This document shows, one piece after another, positions 51,758 to 60,763 of a stretch of 64,000 nt of DNA (position 1 is the first letter of the stretch; each line of letters begins with the position of its first letter). The stretch spans positions 1 through 64,000 of the forward strand of contig JAYFRL010000001.1 of the NCBI GenBank assembly GCA_034925905.1, in the 5' to 3' direction. Origin of the DNA: JAYFRL01 sp034925905. Lineage in GTDB: Bacteria; Bacillota; Clostridia; Lachnospirales; Anaerotignaceae. Below the pieces are notes generated by a model. It saw nothing but the letters and a program-made list of their open reading frames with translations. It searched no databases and was not told the origin of the DNA. The position numbers and the translations under genes were made by a program.

Positions 51758-53431
51758 TTATGCCTTAAACGAGCTTTTAAGAGAAACTATCCTGTTGAAA
51801 ACAAGAGCGTCTTCCTTTGAATCTTTTGTATCCACAACAAAATATCCGTTTCTCATAAACTGGAACCTTTCCCCAGGTTTTGAACCTGCAACCGAAGGCT
51901 CTATAAAACAGTTTTCAAGCACTGTAACCGACTTCGGGTTTTTAATCATTTCTCCGTTTGGATCGGGGTTGTCAAGCATAAGCGAATCGTAAAGCCGAAC
52001 CGTAGCTTTTATGCTTTCACTTACACAAACCCAGTGCAGCGTGCCTTTAACCTTCCTGCCTTCAAAGCCTGACCCGCTTTTGGTTTCGGGGTCATAGGTG
52101 CAATGTATTTCTTTTATGCTTTCGTCCTCATTTTTTATAACTCCTATGCATTTAACAAAATACGCACCTTTAAGCCGGACTTCGTTTCCCGGATAAAGCC
52201 TGAAAAACTTTTTAGCCGGTTCTTCCATAAAATCCTCGGCTTCTATATAAAGCTCCCTTGAAAAAGGAACCTGCCTTGTTCCAAGCTCGGGGTTCTCGGC
52301 GTTGTTTTCAATGTCTAAAAATTCAACCTGACCCTTGGGGTAGTTTGTTATAACAAGCTTAACAGGATTTAAAACAGCCATAACAACCTTTGATTTTTCT
52401 TTTAAATCGTCTCTTATACAATGGTCTAAAAGAGCGGAATCAACAACGCTGTTTGCTTTTGAAACGCCTATTTCTTCGCAGAAATTCCTTATCGCCGAAG
52501 GGGTTATGCCCCTGCGCCTTAAACCGCATATGGTTGGCATTCTAGGGTCGTCCCAACCGTCAACCTCACCGCTTTCAACAAGCGCGCGCAGAAGCCTTTT
52601 ACTCATAACCGTATTCGTAAGCTCAAGACGCGCAAACTCTATCTGGCGCGGAATAATATCAAAGCCGCCGACATTTTCTATAACCCAATCGTAAAGCGGT
52701 CTATGATCCTCAAATTCAAGAGTACATATGGAATGTGTTATGCCTTCTATGGCATCCTCAAGAGGATGCGCATAATCATACATCGGGTATATACACCATT
52801 TATCACCCGTTCTATGATGCTCCGAATGGGATATCCTGTATATAACAGGGTCCCTCATGTTTATGTTCGGACTGGCCATGTCTATTTTCGCACGCAGGGT
52901 TTTCTCTCCATCTGCAAATTCTCCAGCTCTCATTCTCTCAAAAAGCTCAAGATTTTCCTCTATGCTCCTGTTCCTATATGGGCTTTCTTTACCCGGAGTG
53001 TTTAAGGTCCCTCTATATTGCCTCATTTCTTCTGACGTAAGCTCGCAAACAAAGGCCTTGCCCTTCTTTATAAGGATTACGGCAAACTCATAAAACTCAT
53101 TAAAATATTCAGAAGCAAAATAAAGTCTGTCTTCCCAATCAAATCCGAGCCATTTAACGTCTTCTTCTATGGAATTCACATATTCCACATCTTCTTTTGT
53201 TGGGTTTGTGTCATCAAACCTTAAATTGCATTTCCCGCCATAAAGCTTCGCAAGACCAAAGTTTAAGCATATAGACTTGGCATGCCCTATGTGCAGATAT
53301 CCGTTAGGCTCAGGTGGAAAACGGGTGTTAAGCCTATTAAGCTCACCTTTTAAGTCTTCCTGAATATAGCTATGTATGAAGTTACCCGTTGCACCCAAGC
53401 TGTTTTCGGGAACAGGCGTGTTATTTTCCAT
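51758..53431 (-). CDS. glnS: Glutaminyl-tRNA synthetase
   Basis: The 557-residue class I synthetase charges tRNA-Gln. RFPPEPNGYLHIGHAKSICLNFGLA holds the HIGH motif, FDDTNPTKEDVEYV is conserved in GlnRS, and LTNTVMSKRLLRALVE has the MSK motif. DDPRMPTICGLRRRGITPSAIRNF and the C-terminal beta-barrel tRNA domain follow. Many Clostridia also use GatCAB to make Gln-tRNA, but this gene looks complete and functional. GGAGGCATT precedes the ATG. No T-box was seen in the 220 bp upstream. Confidence 0.96.
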   Translation of the reverse strand: MENNTPVPENSLGATGNFIHSYIQEDLKGELNRLNTRFPPEPNGYLHIGHAKSICLNFGLAKLYGGKCNLRFDDTNPTKEDVEYVNSIEEDVKWLGFDWEDRLYFASEYFNEFYEFAVILIKKGKAFVCELTSEEMRQYRGTLNTPGKESPYRNRSIEENLELFERMRAGEFADGEKTLRAKIDMASPNINMRDPVIYRISHSEHHRTGDKWCIYPMYDYAHPLEDAIEGITHSICTLEFEDHRPLYDWVIENVGGFDIIPRQIEFARLELTNTVMSKRLLRALVESGEVDGWDDPRMPTICGLRRRGITPSAIRNFCEEIGVSKANSVVDSALLDHCIRDDLKEKSKVVMAVLNPVKLVITNYPKGQVEFLDIENNAENPELGTRQVPFSRELYIEAEDFMEEPAKKFFRLYPGNEVRLKGAYFVKCIGVIKNEDESIKEIHCTYDPETKSGSGFEGRKVKGTLHWVCVSESIKATVRLYDSLMLDNPDPNGEMIKNPKSVTVLENCFIEPSVAGSKPGERFQFMRNGYFVVDTKDSKEDALVFNRIVSLKSSFKA

Positions 53432-53583
53432 AATAATGCCTCCTACAAAAAATAAATCCTCTATTCGTCTAATATACTATATTTGCCCTAAAACGTCAAT
53501 TGTATACATTACAGCATATTGTTTTTATTTTTGTTATTTATTTCCATCAACTCGGCTTTTTAATTTTTTTTATAATTTATTAT

Positions 53584-53632
53584 AAAAGCATAAAAACACC
53601 GCTTCATTATGAAGTGGTGTTTTTATGCTTTT
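53584..53632. terminator. Bidirectional terminator-type hairpin
   Basis: A 23-bp stem with one G-U pair (53584-53606 with 53610-53632) and a TTA loop follows the PPC gene on the minus strand. Its A/T-rich flanks give T tracts on both strands. Confidence 0.85.
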
Positions 53633-53651
53633 ATTTGTTTTTTTTTTATTT

Positions 53652-54116
53652 TTAATTTTCCGGATGGAGAACATTCATTTCTGTTTCGTCATCATATTTC
53701 CTTACAAGGTTAATGTTATCAAGAACGCCGATAACAACTTCAACAGTTATAAGGCATTCGTTTCCTTCTATAAGATGTCCGCCCATACAGATTCCGTTTG
53801 AATTGGCAACCGTAAAATGAACATGCATGTTTATTTTGCCATCTTCACCGTGAGAAACAGTTCCCTGTGCGCTTAAAAGCTCTGTTACGCCTGGCATAAC
53901 AATTGGAGCGCTATATCCATATCCGAATTTTGAGCCTGGAATCGGAACCGGATCAAAAAAACGTGTTGCCTGAAGGCTTCCCATTGCGCTTAATATAACA
54001 GCATTTTTAACGTCATATTTCTCGCAAACCTTTTCGATACCTTTCATAAGGTCTTCTCCAGGGCCAAGCCTGAAAGCTATAACCTTGCTGATATTTCCCA
54101 TAGCTGATGTTATCAT
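53652..54116 (-). CDS. PPC (DUF296) domain protein
   Basis: The 154-residue protein is a stand-alone PPC domain. It has VIAFRLGPGEDLMKGIEKVCEKYDVKNAVILSAMGSLQATRF, GTVSHGEDGKINMHVHFTVANSNGICMGGHLIEGNECLITVEVVI. The histidines in HVHF and GGHL are typical of the metal-binding bacterial trimer. In plants the domain is fused to AT-hooks, but bacterial ones lack these and their role is unknown. GGGAGG precedes the ATG. Confidence 0.88.
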   Translation of the reverse strand: MITSAMGNISKVIAFRLGPGEDLMKGIEKVCEKYDVKNAVILSAMGSLQATRFFDPVPIPGSKFGYGYSAPIVMPGVTELLSAQGTVSHGEDGKINMHVHFTVANSNGICMGGHLIEGNECLITVEVVIGVLDNINLVRKYDDETEMNVLHPEN

Positions 54117-54373
54117 AATTAAAACCTCCCTTGTATTTTTATTAGAACTTCAAGTTTTATTTTACACTATAAACATAAAAAAGAAAAGCCTATTCTTGTT
54201 AATTTTGGTAATTAAAATTAGACACGCCGGTTTAAAATATTTTTATATAAAACATTTAATATATCGTTCATATACAAAATAAGCTTTTTTAAATATGCCC
54301 GCAATTAAAATAAGAACATCTCCAGTTTGATTTTCTTTATAACCCTTTTAATATTTTAACACGTTTTTTTATA
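54117..54373. other. AT-rich intergenic region without recognisable gene
   Basis: The divergent gap between the PPC gene and the FAD oxidoreductase is AT rich. Apart from a likely promoter at its right end I see no structured RNA, repeat or frame worth calling. Confidence 0.5.
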
Positions 54374-54401
54374 TTGAAATGAAGCTTATATGATGTATAC
54401 T
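54374..54401 (+). promoter_or_regulatory. Likely promoter of the FAD oxidoreductase gene
   Basis: TTGAAA (54374-54379) and TATACT (54396-54401) are 16 nt apart, 32 bp before the ATG. Confidence 0.55.
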
Positions 54402-54432
54402 TATATTAAAAATCGAAGAAGGAAATTTTGCC

Positions 54433-56007
54433 ATGTTGAAAATAAGCGATATAAAAGTTGATATAACTAAAGACGAAGATATAAAAAGCCACATAGCAAA
54501 AAAGCTTAGGATACCCGAAAGCGATATCCTTAAAATTGAAATCGTACGCAAATCCACAGACGCCCGGAAAAGAAGCGATATACACTTCGTATATACGGTT
54601 AACGCCGAATTTAGGGATGAAAAACGTATCCTTTCTTTCAAAAACCCATGCGTATCCCCGGCAGAAGAATACGTTTATTCCATGCCGGAAGGAACAGCCG
54701 TTTTCAATAATCCTCCGCTTATTGTGGGCTTTGGACCTGCGGGCATGTTTGCCTCTTTATTGCTTTCAAGGCTTGGAGCAAATCCTGTTGTTATAGAACA
54801 AGGCGAAGAAATTGATGCCCGGACAAAAAGCGTATATTCCTTCTGGAGCGGTGGAAAACCAAACCCTCTTTCAAACGTGCAGTTCGGTGAAGGCGGAGCT
54901 GGCACATTTTCAGACGGCAAGCTTACCACACGTATAAAAGACAACCGCGCAGTTCAGGTTTTAAAATGGCTTAGGGACATAGGCGGTGCGCCGGAAGAAA
55001 TAACTTACCTGGCAAAGCCCCACATAGGAACGGACAAGCTTAAAGGCGTTGTTAAAAACATAAGGCAAGATATTATATCAAATGGCGGTAAAATACTTTT
55101 TAATACAAGGCTTATTAATTTAGACATCAAAAACGGAGCCGTCTGCGGAGCTTATACCTCGGCAGGCTATATAAAAACCGAAAATATAATACTTGCCATA
55201 GGCCACAGCGCAAGAAATACTTTTAATTCTCTTTTTGAATCGGGAGTTGAAATGGAGCAAAAGCCCTTTGCCGTAGGGGTACGTATAGAGCATCTGCAAA
55301 AGGACATAAACAAAGTCCAATACAAAACATCTGAGGAAGAAATCGCTTTAGGCGCGGCCGATTATAAGCTGACATATAAAACTTCGGAGGGCAGAGGAGT
55401 ATACACCTTCTGCATGTGCCCCGGCGGAAGCGTTGTTGCCGCTTCGTCCGAAGAAGGCGGAGTGGTTACAAACGGTATGAGCTTTCATTCAAGAAGCGGC
55501 GAAAACGCAAATTCCGCCCTTTTAGTTCAGATATATCCAGAGGATTTTGAGGATAGTCATCCCCTTTCCGGAATGCTTTTCCAGCGCGACCTGGAGCAAA
55601 AAGCCTTTGCCGCAGGCGGAAAAACATATGCCGCTCCGGCGCAAACCGTTGGAAGCTTCTTAAAAGGCAAAAAAAACGAACCGGAGGATGTTTTGCCAAG
55701 CTACGCTCCTTGTGTGCGATACACTAATTTAGATGAGTTTCTCCCGCCTTTCATATGCCGTGCGCTTAAAGAAACAATCCCTGAAATGGGTAGGCATCTT
55801 AGAGGCTTTGATTCGGATTCCGCAATATTAACAGCCATAGAATCCAGAAGCTCATGCTCTGTGCGCATATTAAGAGATAACTTCGGCTTAAGCAATATAA
55901 AAGGGCTTTATCCGGCAGGCGAAGGCGCCGGCTATGCAGGCGGAATAATTTCTTCAGCAGTTGACGGGATTTTTCAAGCGGAAAACGTATGGAAAAATAA
56001 TGCTTAA
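54433..56007 (+). CDS. Uncharacterised NAD(P)/FAD-dependent dehydrogenase
   Basis: The 524-residue flavoprotein matches the large FAD-dependent dehydrogenase group often called COG2509. Residues 1-80 form an extra N-terminal domain (LRIPESDILKIEIVRKSTDARKRSDIHFVY). PLIVGFGPAGMFASLLLSRLGANPVVIEQG binds FAD, LSNVQFGEGGAGTFSDGKLTTR is the family signature, and GLYPAGEGAGYAGGIISSAVDG closes the FAD site. The reaction is unknown. It is monocistronic, ending 49 bp before the gcv promoter. Confidence 0.85.
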   Translation: MLKISDIKVDITKDEDIKSHIAKKLRIPESDILKIEIVRKSTDARKRSDIHFVYTVNAEFRDEKRILSFKNPCVSPAEEYVYSMPEGTAVFNNPPLIVGFGPAGMFASLLLSRLGANPVVIEQGEEIDARTKSVYSFWSGGKPNPLSNVQFGEGGAGTFSDGKLTTRIKDNRAVQVLKWLRDIGGAPEEITYLAKPHIGTDKLKGVVKNIRQDIISNGGKILFNTRLINLDIKNGAVCGAYTSAGYIKTENIILAIGHSARNTFNSLFESGVEMEQKPFAVGVRIEHLQKDINKVQYKTSEEEIALGAADYKLTYKTSEGRGVYTFCMCPGGSVVAASSEEGGVVTNGMSFHSRSGENANSALLVQIYPEDFEDSHPLSGMLFQRDLEQKAFAAGGKTYAAPAQTVGSFLKGKKNEPEDVLPSYAPCVRYTNLDEFLPPFICRALKETIPEMGRHLRGFDSDSAILTAIESRSSCSVRILRDNFGLSNIKGLYPAGEGAGYAGGIISSAVDGIFQAENVWKNNA

Positions 56008-56055
56008 AAGACCTTTCCCTTCTTGTATTCTTTTGATATTTAAGCCTCACTTATA

Positions 56056-56084
56056 TTGACCTATCACATGACGGCTGTTATAAT
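56056..56084 (+). promoter_or_regulatory. Sigma-A promoter of the glycine cleavage operon
   Basis: TTGACC (56056-56061) and TATAAT (56079-56084) are 17 nt apart. The transcript should start near 56091 and has a 78-nt leader. Confidence 0.82.
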
Positions 56085-56104
56085 TAAATATAAAAGGTGG
56101 CAAC

Positions 56105-56143
56105 AAGCAGACGTAAAGTAAAAGCTCAAAAGTCTGCTTTTTT
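56105..56143 (+). terminator. Terminator in the gcvT leader (attenuator candidate)
   Basis: AAGCAGAC (56105-56112) pairs with GTCTGCTT (56132-56139), and the T run 56138-56143 follows directly. It lies about 15 nt after the predicted start and before the gcvT ribosome site. An alternative AAAAGC/GCTTTT pairing shares the 3' arm. It does not look like a tandem glycine riboswitch. Confidence 0.65.
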
Positions 56144-56168
56144 GTATTATATGAAAGGGGATAATTTT

Positions 56169-57254
56169 TTGGAGAAAAAAACACCGCTATACGAAACACA
56201 TGTAAAGTATAAGGGGAAAATAGTGCCCTTCGGAGGCTACCTTCTTCCGGTTCAGTATGAAAGCGGCGTCATTGCGGAACACATGGCTGTCAGGAAAGCT
56301 GCCGGCCTTTTTGACGTCTCTCATATGGGCGAAATACTCCTTAAGGGAAAGGACGCTTTTTCTAACCTTCAGCGCCTTATGTCGAACGATTTTTCAAACA
56401 TGGAAAAATATCAGGCAAGGTATAGCCCTATGCTTAATTTCGAGGGTGGCTTTGTGGACGACCTTATAGTGTATAAGGAAGACGACGAAACATATTTTAT
56501 TGTTGTAAACGCTTCAAACAAGGATAAGGATTTTGAATGGATATCCTCAAACATAAAAGGCGAGGTTACCGCGGAGGATATCTCCTCAGGCATAGCCCAG
56601 CTTGCGCTTCAGGGCCCTAAGTCATATGAAATATTAAAAAAAATAACAGATGAAAAATATATACCCGAGAAATATTATCATGCCATTTTTAACGCATATA
56701 TTTCAGACATGAAATGTATCATATCAAGAACAGGTTACACAGGAGAAGACGGCTTCGAAATATATCTTGACGCTGCTTTTGGCGAAACTCTCTGGGAAAT
56801 GCTTATGGAAGCAGGCAAGGAATACGGCCTTATCCCATGCGGTCTTGGAGCAAGAGATACTTTAAGGCTTGAAGCAGCTATGCCTCTTTACGGTCATGAA
56901 ATGGACGATAGTATAACGCCCTTTGAAACAGGACTTGGCTTTGCCGTTAAAATGAATAAACCTGATTTCATAGGCAAAGAGGCTCTCCTTAAAAAAGGTG
57001 AGCCAACAATCACCCGCGTGGGCTTAGACGTTACAGGCAGAGGAATAGTTAGGGAGCATACGGATATTTATCTGGGCGACAAAAAAATCGGTCATTCCAC
57101 TTCGGGAACACATTGCCCATATCTGGGGCGCCCAGTTGCCATGGCCCTTATAGATAAGAAATACGCAGACTTAGGCACAGAGCTTGAAGCAGAGGTTAGA
57201 GGCAGAAAAATAGCCTGCCAGGTTACCGCGCTTCCTTTTTATAAAAAACATTAA
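56169..57254 (+). CDS. gcvT: Glycine cleavage system T protein (aminomethyltransferase)
   Basis: The 361-residue protein moves the methylene group from aminomethyl-lipoyl GcvH to tetrahydrofolate and releases ammonia. TPLYETHVKYKGKIVPFGGYLLPVQYESGVIAEHMAVRKAAGLFDVSHMGE is the N-terminal signature. SRTGYTGEDGFEIY, LGARDTLRLEAAMPLYGHEMDDSITPFE and GRGIVREH contact folate. The TTG at 56169 is chosen because AAAGGGG lies 8 nt upstream. An in-frame ATG at 56151 has no ribosome site, and a GTG at 56097 would place the leader terminator inside the gene. Confidence 0.95.
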   Translation: MEKKTPLYETHVKYKGKIVPFGGYLLPVQYESGVIAEHMAVRKAAGLFDVSHMGEILLKGKDAFSNLQRLMSNDFSNMEKYQARYSPMLNFEGGFVDDLIVYKEDDETYFIVVNASNKDKDFEWISSNIKGEVTAEDISSGIAQLALQGPKSYEILKKITDEKYIPEKYYHAIFNAYISDMKCIISRTGYTGEDGFEIYLDAAFGETLWEMLMEAGKEYGLIPCGLGARDTLRLEAAMPLYGHEMDDSITPFETGLGFAVKMNKPDFIGKEALLKKGEPTITRVGLDVTGRGIVREHTDIYLGDKKIGHSTSGTHCPYLGRPVAMALIDKKYADLGTELEAEVRGRKIACQVTALPFYKKH

Positions 57255-57272
57255 TTTTAGGAGGAATTTATT

Positions 57273-57668
57273 ATGAATAACCCTGCAGAATTAAAGTATA
57301 CAAAAACACATGAATGGCTTCGCATGACAGGTGAGGCTAAGGCGCAAATAGGTCTTACGGACCATGCACAGCACAGCCTTGGAGACCTTGTTTTCGTTAA
57401 CCTCCCGGAAAAAGGCGACACGACAACCGCAGGCGAAGAATTTTCAGACGTTGAATCGGTCAAAGCGGTTTCCGGCGTTTTTTCTCCCGTATCAGGAAAT
57501 ATAACCGCTGTTAATTCGGAGCTTTTAGACAGCCCTGAAAAAATAAACGAAGCACCTTATGGTGCATGGTTTGTAGAGGTTTCAGATATAACAGGTTATT
57601 CCGAGCTTTTAACAGCTGATGAATATGAAGCGTTTGTTAAAGCCGAGGAGGAAAAAAGCGATTTTTAA
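57273..57668 (+). CDS. gcvH: Glycine cleavage system H protein
   Basis: The 131-residue lipoyl carrier shuttles the aminomethyl group between GcvP and GcvT. K64 in FSDVESVKAVSGVFSPVSG is the lipoylation site. LKYTKTHEWLRM at the start and APYGAWFVEVSDI near the end are conserved. AGGAGG precedes the ATG. Lipoate ligase is not in the window. Confidence 0.97.
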   Translation: MNNPAELKYTKTHEWLRMTGEAKAQIGLTDHAQHSLGDLVFVNLPEKGDTTTAGEEFSDVESVKAVSGVFSPVSGNITAVNSELLDSPEKINEAPYGAWFVEVSDITGYSELLTADEYEAFVKAEEEKSDF

Positions 57669-57683
57669 CGGAGGGAAAATAAA

Positions 57684-58991
57684 ATGGGCGAATATATACC
57701 AATGTCCCAAAAAGAAAGACTGGAAATGCTGGATTTTTTAGGTATAAGCTCCGAGGAGGAACTTTTTAAGGATATCCCCCAAAGTATAATTTTAAATAAA
57801 CCCTTAAATCTTCCAAAAGGGATTTCAGAGCTTGAGCTTTTAAATAAAATGACAGAAATGTCGGAGAAAAACCACGTTTTTAAAACAATTTTGCGCGGAG
57901 CGGGCGCATATGACCATTATATACCCGCAGTTGTTGACGCTATTGCAAACAAAGAAGAATTTGTAACGGCTTATACGCCATATCAGGCCGAAATAAGCCA
58001 AGGGGTACTGCAATCAATATATGAATTCCAATCTATGATATGCTCTTTAACCGGGCTTGACTCTTCAAACGCCTCTGTTTACGACGGCGCAACAGCCGCA
58101 GCCGAGGCAGTTAATATGTGCGTTGACAAAAAGCGCACAAAGGCTTTGGTTTCGGCAGCAATAAAGCCTGATATCCTTGAGGTTATAAAAACATACTGCT
58201 TCGGCAGCGGAACGGAAGTTGTGGTTGTTCCCGAAAAAGACGGTGAAACAGACGTATCCGTCCTTAAAAAGCTTTCCGGGGAAGCTGCCTCATTCTATTA
58301 TGAACAACCGAATTTATTCGGAATTATAGAGGATTCCGAGGCAATTAAAGCTTCCTTGGATGAGAAGACCCATCTCATTATGGGCGTTAACCCCATATCC
58401 CTAGGTGTTTTGAAAACCCCTGCCGAGATAGACGCCGATATAGCCGTCGGCGAAGGTCAGCCCTTAGGCATGCATTTAGGCTTCGGAGGTCCATATCTCG
58501 GATTTATGACATGCAAGGCTTCTCTCTTAAGAAAGCTTCCGGGAAGAATAGTCGGTGAAACAACTGATAAAAACGGAAACCGTGGCTTTGTGCTTACCCT
58601 TCAGGCAAGGGAACAGCATATAAGGCGTGAAAAAGCTTCGAGCAATATCTGTTCAAACCAGGCAAATTGTGCACTCCGCGCCACAATATATATGTCCGCA
58701 ATGGGCAAAAAAGGTATACGTGAGGCTGCCATTCAGTCTATGTCCAAGGCTCATTATATGGCTGATGCTTTTGCAGCCGCAGGGCTTACTCTTAAATATA
58801 ACAAACCGTTTTTCAATGAATTTGTTACCAAGGCAAACGGCAAAACAGACATAATACTCAAAAAGCTTGAGGAAAATGATATATTGGGTGGGCTTCCGCT
58901 TCAAAACGGAGACATATTATGGTGCGCAACCGAAAAAGTCAGCCGGGAAAAAATAGATATGACCGCAAAGCTTATAAAGGAGGTATTGTGA
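57684..58991 (+). CDS. gcvPA: Glycine dehydrogenase (decarboxylating) subunit 1
   Basis: The 435-residue protein is the N-terminal half of P protein, as split in Firmicutes. GAGAYDHYIPAVVDAIANKEEFVTAYTPYQAEISQGVLQSIYEFQSMICSLTGLDSSNASVYDGATAAAEA is the family signature. GEGQPLGMHLGFGGPYLGFMT and LTLQAREQHIRREKASSNICSNQA follow. It forms a heterotetramer with GcvPB. GGAGGGAAAAT precedes the ATG. The stop overlaps the gcvPB start by one base. Confidence 0.97.
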   Translation: MGEYIPMSQKERLEMLDFLGISSEEELFKDIPQSIILNKPLNLPKGISELELLNKMTEMSEKNHVFKTILRGAGAYDHYIPAVVDAIANKEEFVTAYTPYQAEISQGVLQSIYEFQSMICSLTGLDSSNASVYDGATAAAEAVNMCVDKKRTKALVSAAIKPDILEVIKTYCFGSGTEVVVVPEKDGETDVSVLKKLSGEAASFYYEQPNLFGIIEDSEAIKASLDEKTHLIMGVNPISLGVLKTPAEIDADIAVGEGQPLGMHLGFGGPYLGFMTCKASLLRKLPGRIVGETTDKNGNRGFVLTLQAREQHIRREKASSNICSNQANCALRATIYMSAMGKKGIREAAIQSMSKAHYMADAFAAAGLTLKYNKPFFNEFVTKANGKTDIILKKLEENDILGGLPLQNGDILWCATEKVSREKIDMTAKLIKEVL

Positions 58992-60427
58992 TGAAGCTTA
59001 TATTTGAAAAAAGCAAGGAGTCTCATTTCCAGGCAATACTTCCGCCATGTGATGTGGATATAGTTATGCCGGACGAAAAAAACCTGAGGAAGAAAGAACT
59101 CAGGTTACCTGAAATTTCCGAAAATGACTTAAGCAGACATTACACAGAGCTTATGAAAAGAACCTTTGGCGTTAACGACGGTTTTTATCCTCTCGGTTCC
59201 TGCACAATGAAATATAATCCTAAAATAAATGAGAAAACCGCTTCCTTGAAAGGCTTTACCGGTATCCATCCTCTTCAAAGCGAAAATACCGTTTTGGGCG
59301 CTCTTGAGCTTATCCATACGTCCGAAAAATATCTTTGTGAGATAACCGGAATGGACAATATAACATTTCAGCCGGCCGCAGGCTCACATGGAGAGTTCAC
59401 AGGCCTTCTCTTAATAAAAGCATACCATGTTTCAAGAGGCGACACTGCAAGGACAAAAATAATTATCCCTGATTCCGCACACGGAACAAACCCGGCAAGC
59501 GCAACAATGGCAGGCTTTGAGGTTATTTCAATAGAATCAGACGCAAACGGTCTTGTTGATATCAAAAAGCTTAAAGCCGCCGTAGGAAACGACACGGCCG
59601 GTCTTATGCTTACAAACCCAAACACTCTCGGCCTGTTTGATAAAAACATACTTGAAATAACAAAAATAGTTCATAACGCCGGAGGCTTAAACTATTACGA
59701 CGGGGCAAACCTAAACGCTATTTTAGGCATTGTGCGCCCCGGAGACATGGGCTTTGACGTTGTTCATCTTAACCTGCACAAAAGCTTTTCAACACCTCAT
59801 GGCGGCGGCGGACCCGGTAGCGGACCTGTCGGCTGCAAAAAACTGCTTTCAAAGTTTCTTCCCAAACCTTGCGTTGTATATGAAAACGAGCCAAAATTTG
59901 AGTCTTCTCCTGAATCGATAGGCAAGGTTAAATCATTTTACGGCAATTTCCTTGTTGTGGTTAAAGCTCTTTCATATATACTCTCACTTGGAGCAGAGGG
60001 AATTCCAAACGCAGCTAAGGGCGCTGTTTTAAACGCAAATTATATGATGAAGCGTCTTTCTGAGTATTATGACGTCGCTTATAATGTAACCTGCATGCAT
60101 GAGTTTGTGCTCAGTTTAAACCGTCTTAAATCGGAAACAGGAGTTAGCGCCCTTGATATAGCAAAAGGTCTTCAGGATATGGGAATCCATCCGCCGACAA
60201 TGTATTTCCCGCTTATAGTTCATGAAGCCCTCATGATAGAGCCTACTGAAACGGAATCCAAAGAAACCTTGGATTTTGCCTGTGATGCGCTCATAAAGCT
60301 TTATAACGCGGCTAAGGAAAACCCAGAGGAACTCCTCAAGGCTCCTATTACCACTCCTGTCGGAAGGCTTGACGAGGTTGGCGCTGCAAGAAATCCAAGA
60401 ATAAACTATTACTTCCAAAATAAATAA
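58991..60427 (+). CDS. gcvPB: Glycine dehydrogenase (decarboxylating) subunit 2
   Basis: The 478-residue PLP subunit decarboxylates glycine. HLNLHKSFSTPHGGGGPGSGPVG contains the PLP lysine. GFYPLGSCTMKYNPKINE, QPAAGSHGEFTGLLLI and DSAHGTNPASATMAGFE bind the cofactor. The ATG at 58991 overlaps the gcvPA stop (TGATG); AAAGGAGG lies upstream. Together with gcvT, gcvH and gcvPA the operon allows glycine breakdown to a C1 unit, CO2 and ammonia. The L protein is not here. Confidence 0.97.
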   Translation: MKLIFEKSKESHFQAILPPCDVDIVMPDEKNLRKKELRLPEISENDLSRHYTELMKRTFGVNDGFYPLGSCTMKYNPKINEKTASLKGFTGIHPLQSENTVLGALELIHTSEKYLCEITGMDNITFQPAAGSHGEFTGLLLIKAYHVSRGDTARTKIIIPDSAHGTNPASATMAGFEVISIESDANGLVDIKKLKAAVGNDTAGLMLTNPNTLGLFDKNILEITKIVHNAGGLNYYDGANLNAILGIVRPGDMGFDVVHLNLHKSFSTPHGGGGPGSGPVGCKKLLSKFLPKPCVVYENEPKFESSPESIGKVKSFYGNFLVVVKALSYILSLGAEGIPNAAKGAVLNANYMMKRLSEYYDVAYNVTCMHEFVLSLNRLKSETGVSALDIAKGLQDMGIHPPTMYFPLIVHEALMIEPTETESKETLDFACDALIKLYNAAKENPEELLKAPITTPVGRLDEVGAARNPRINYYFQNK

Positions 60428-60435
60428 ATACAAAG

Positions 60436-60470
60436 CAAAGAACGCTTCCATATGGAAGCGTTCTTTGTTT
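60436..60470 (+). terminator. Terminator of the gcv operon
   Basis: A perfect palindrome (60436-60450 with 60453-60467, outer CAAAGAACGCTTCC) is followed by TTT. It ends the gcvT-H-PA-PB transcript. Confidence 0.82.
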
Positions 60471-60484
60471 TATAAACATAAATT

Positions 60485-60710
60485 CAGGCATATCATGACC
60501 ACCGGCTTAGCCGGTGGTTTGCACTGACCCTATAAGGGGCTGAGCAGGCACATTAAAAAGTACATCTCTCATATATCTCCTTGCCTCCTCGCCTTTAAAA
60601 CAGCAAAATCATTTATTAGCTTACTGATTACTGAAGCTTTTCTTTGCTAGCATAAAGGGCAAATACCTTAAAATCATTCCTTCCACCTAAAGAACAGGTG
60701 GTTTTATCAA
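60485..60710 (+). repeat. Non-coding stretch with hairpins, possible mobile-element remnant
   Basis: This gene-free stretch holds ACCACCGGC/GCCGGTGGT (60498-60518, TTA loop). GCACTGACCCTATAAGGGG comes directly after it, and CCACCT/AGGTGG (60683-60701) followed by TTTT closes the region. Such closely packed hairpins are common at ends of IS200/IS605-type elements. No transposase or tnpB frame is present, so it could be a decayed or non-autonomous copy. This is a guess from the hairpin style. Confidence 0.3.
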
Positions 60711-60722
60711 GCTAAAGCGCAC

Positions 60723-60760
60723 AAAAAAAGCAGGGTAAAAATACCCTGCTTTTAATTTTT
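60723..60760 (-). terminator. Terminator of the TRAP/dehydrogenase operon
   Basis: AAAAGCAGGGTA and TACCCTGCTTTT form a stem with an AAAA loop just after the dehydrogenase stop, with T runs on both strands. Confidence 0.88.
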
Positions 60761-60763
60761 TTA

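Noticed and set aside
56085..56168. Glycine riboswitch before gcvT
   Set aside because: The leader is under 80 nt and lacks the paired aptamer core; only a terminator hairpin is seen.
56097..56168. N-terminal extension of gcvT from a GTG at 56097
   Set aside because: It has no usable ribosome site, would contain the leader terminator and is not part of the GcvT family N-terminus.
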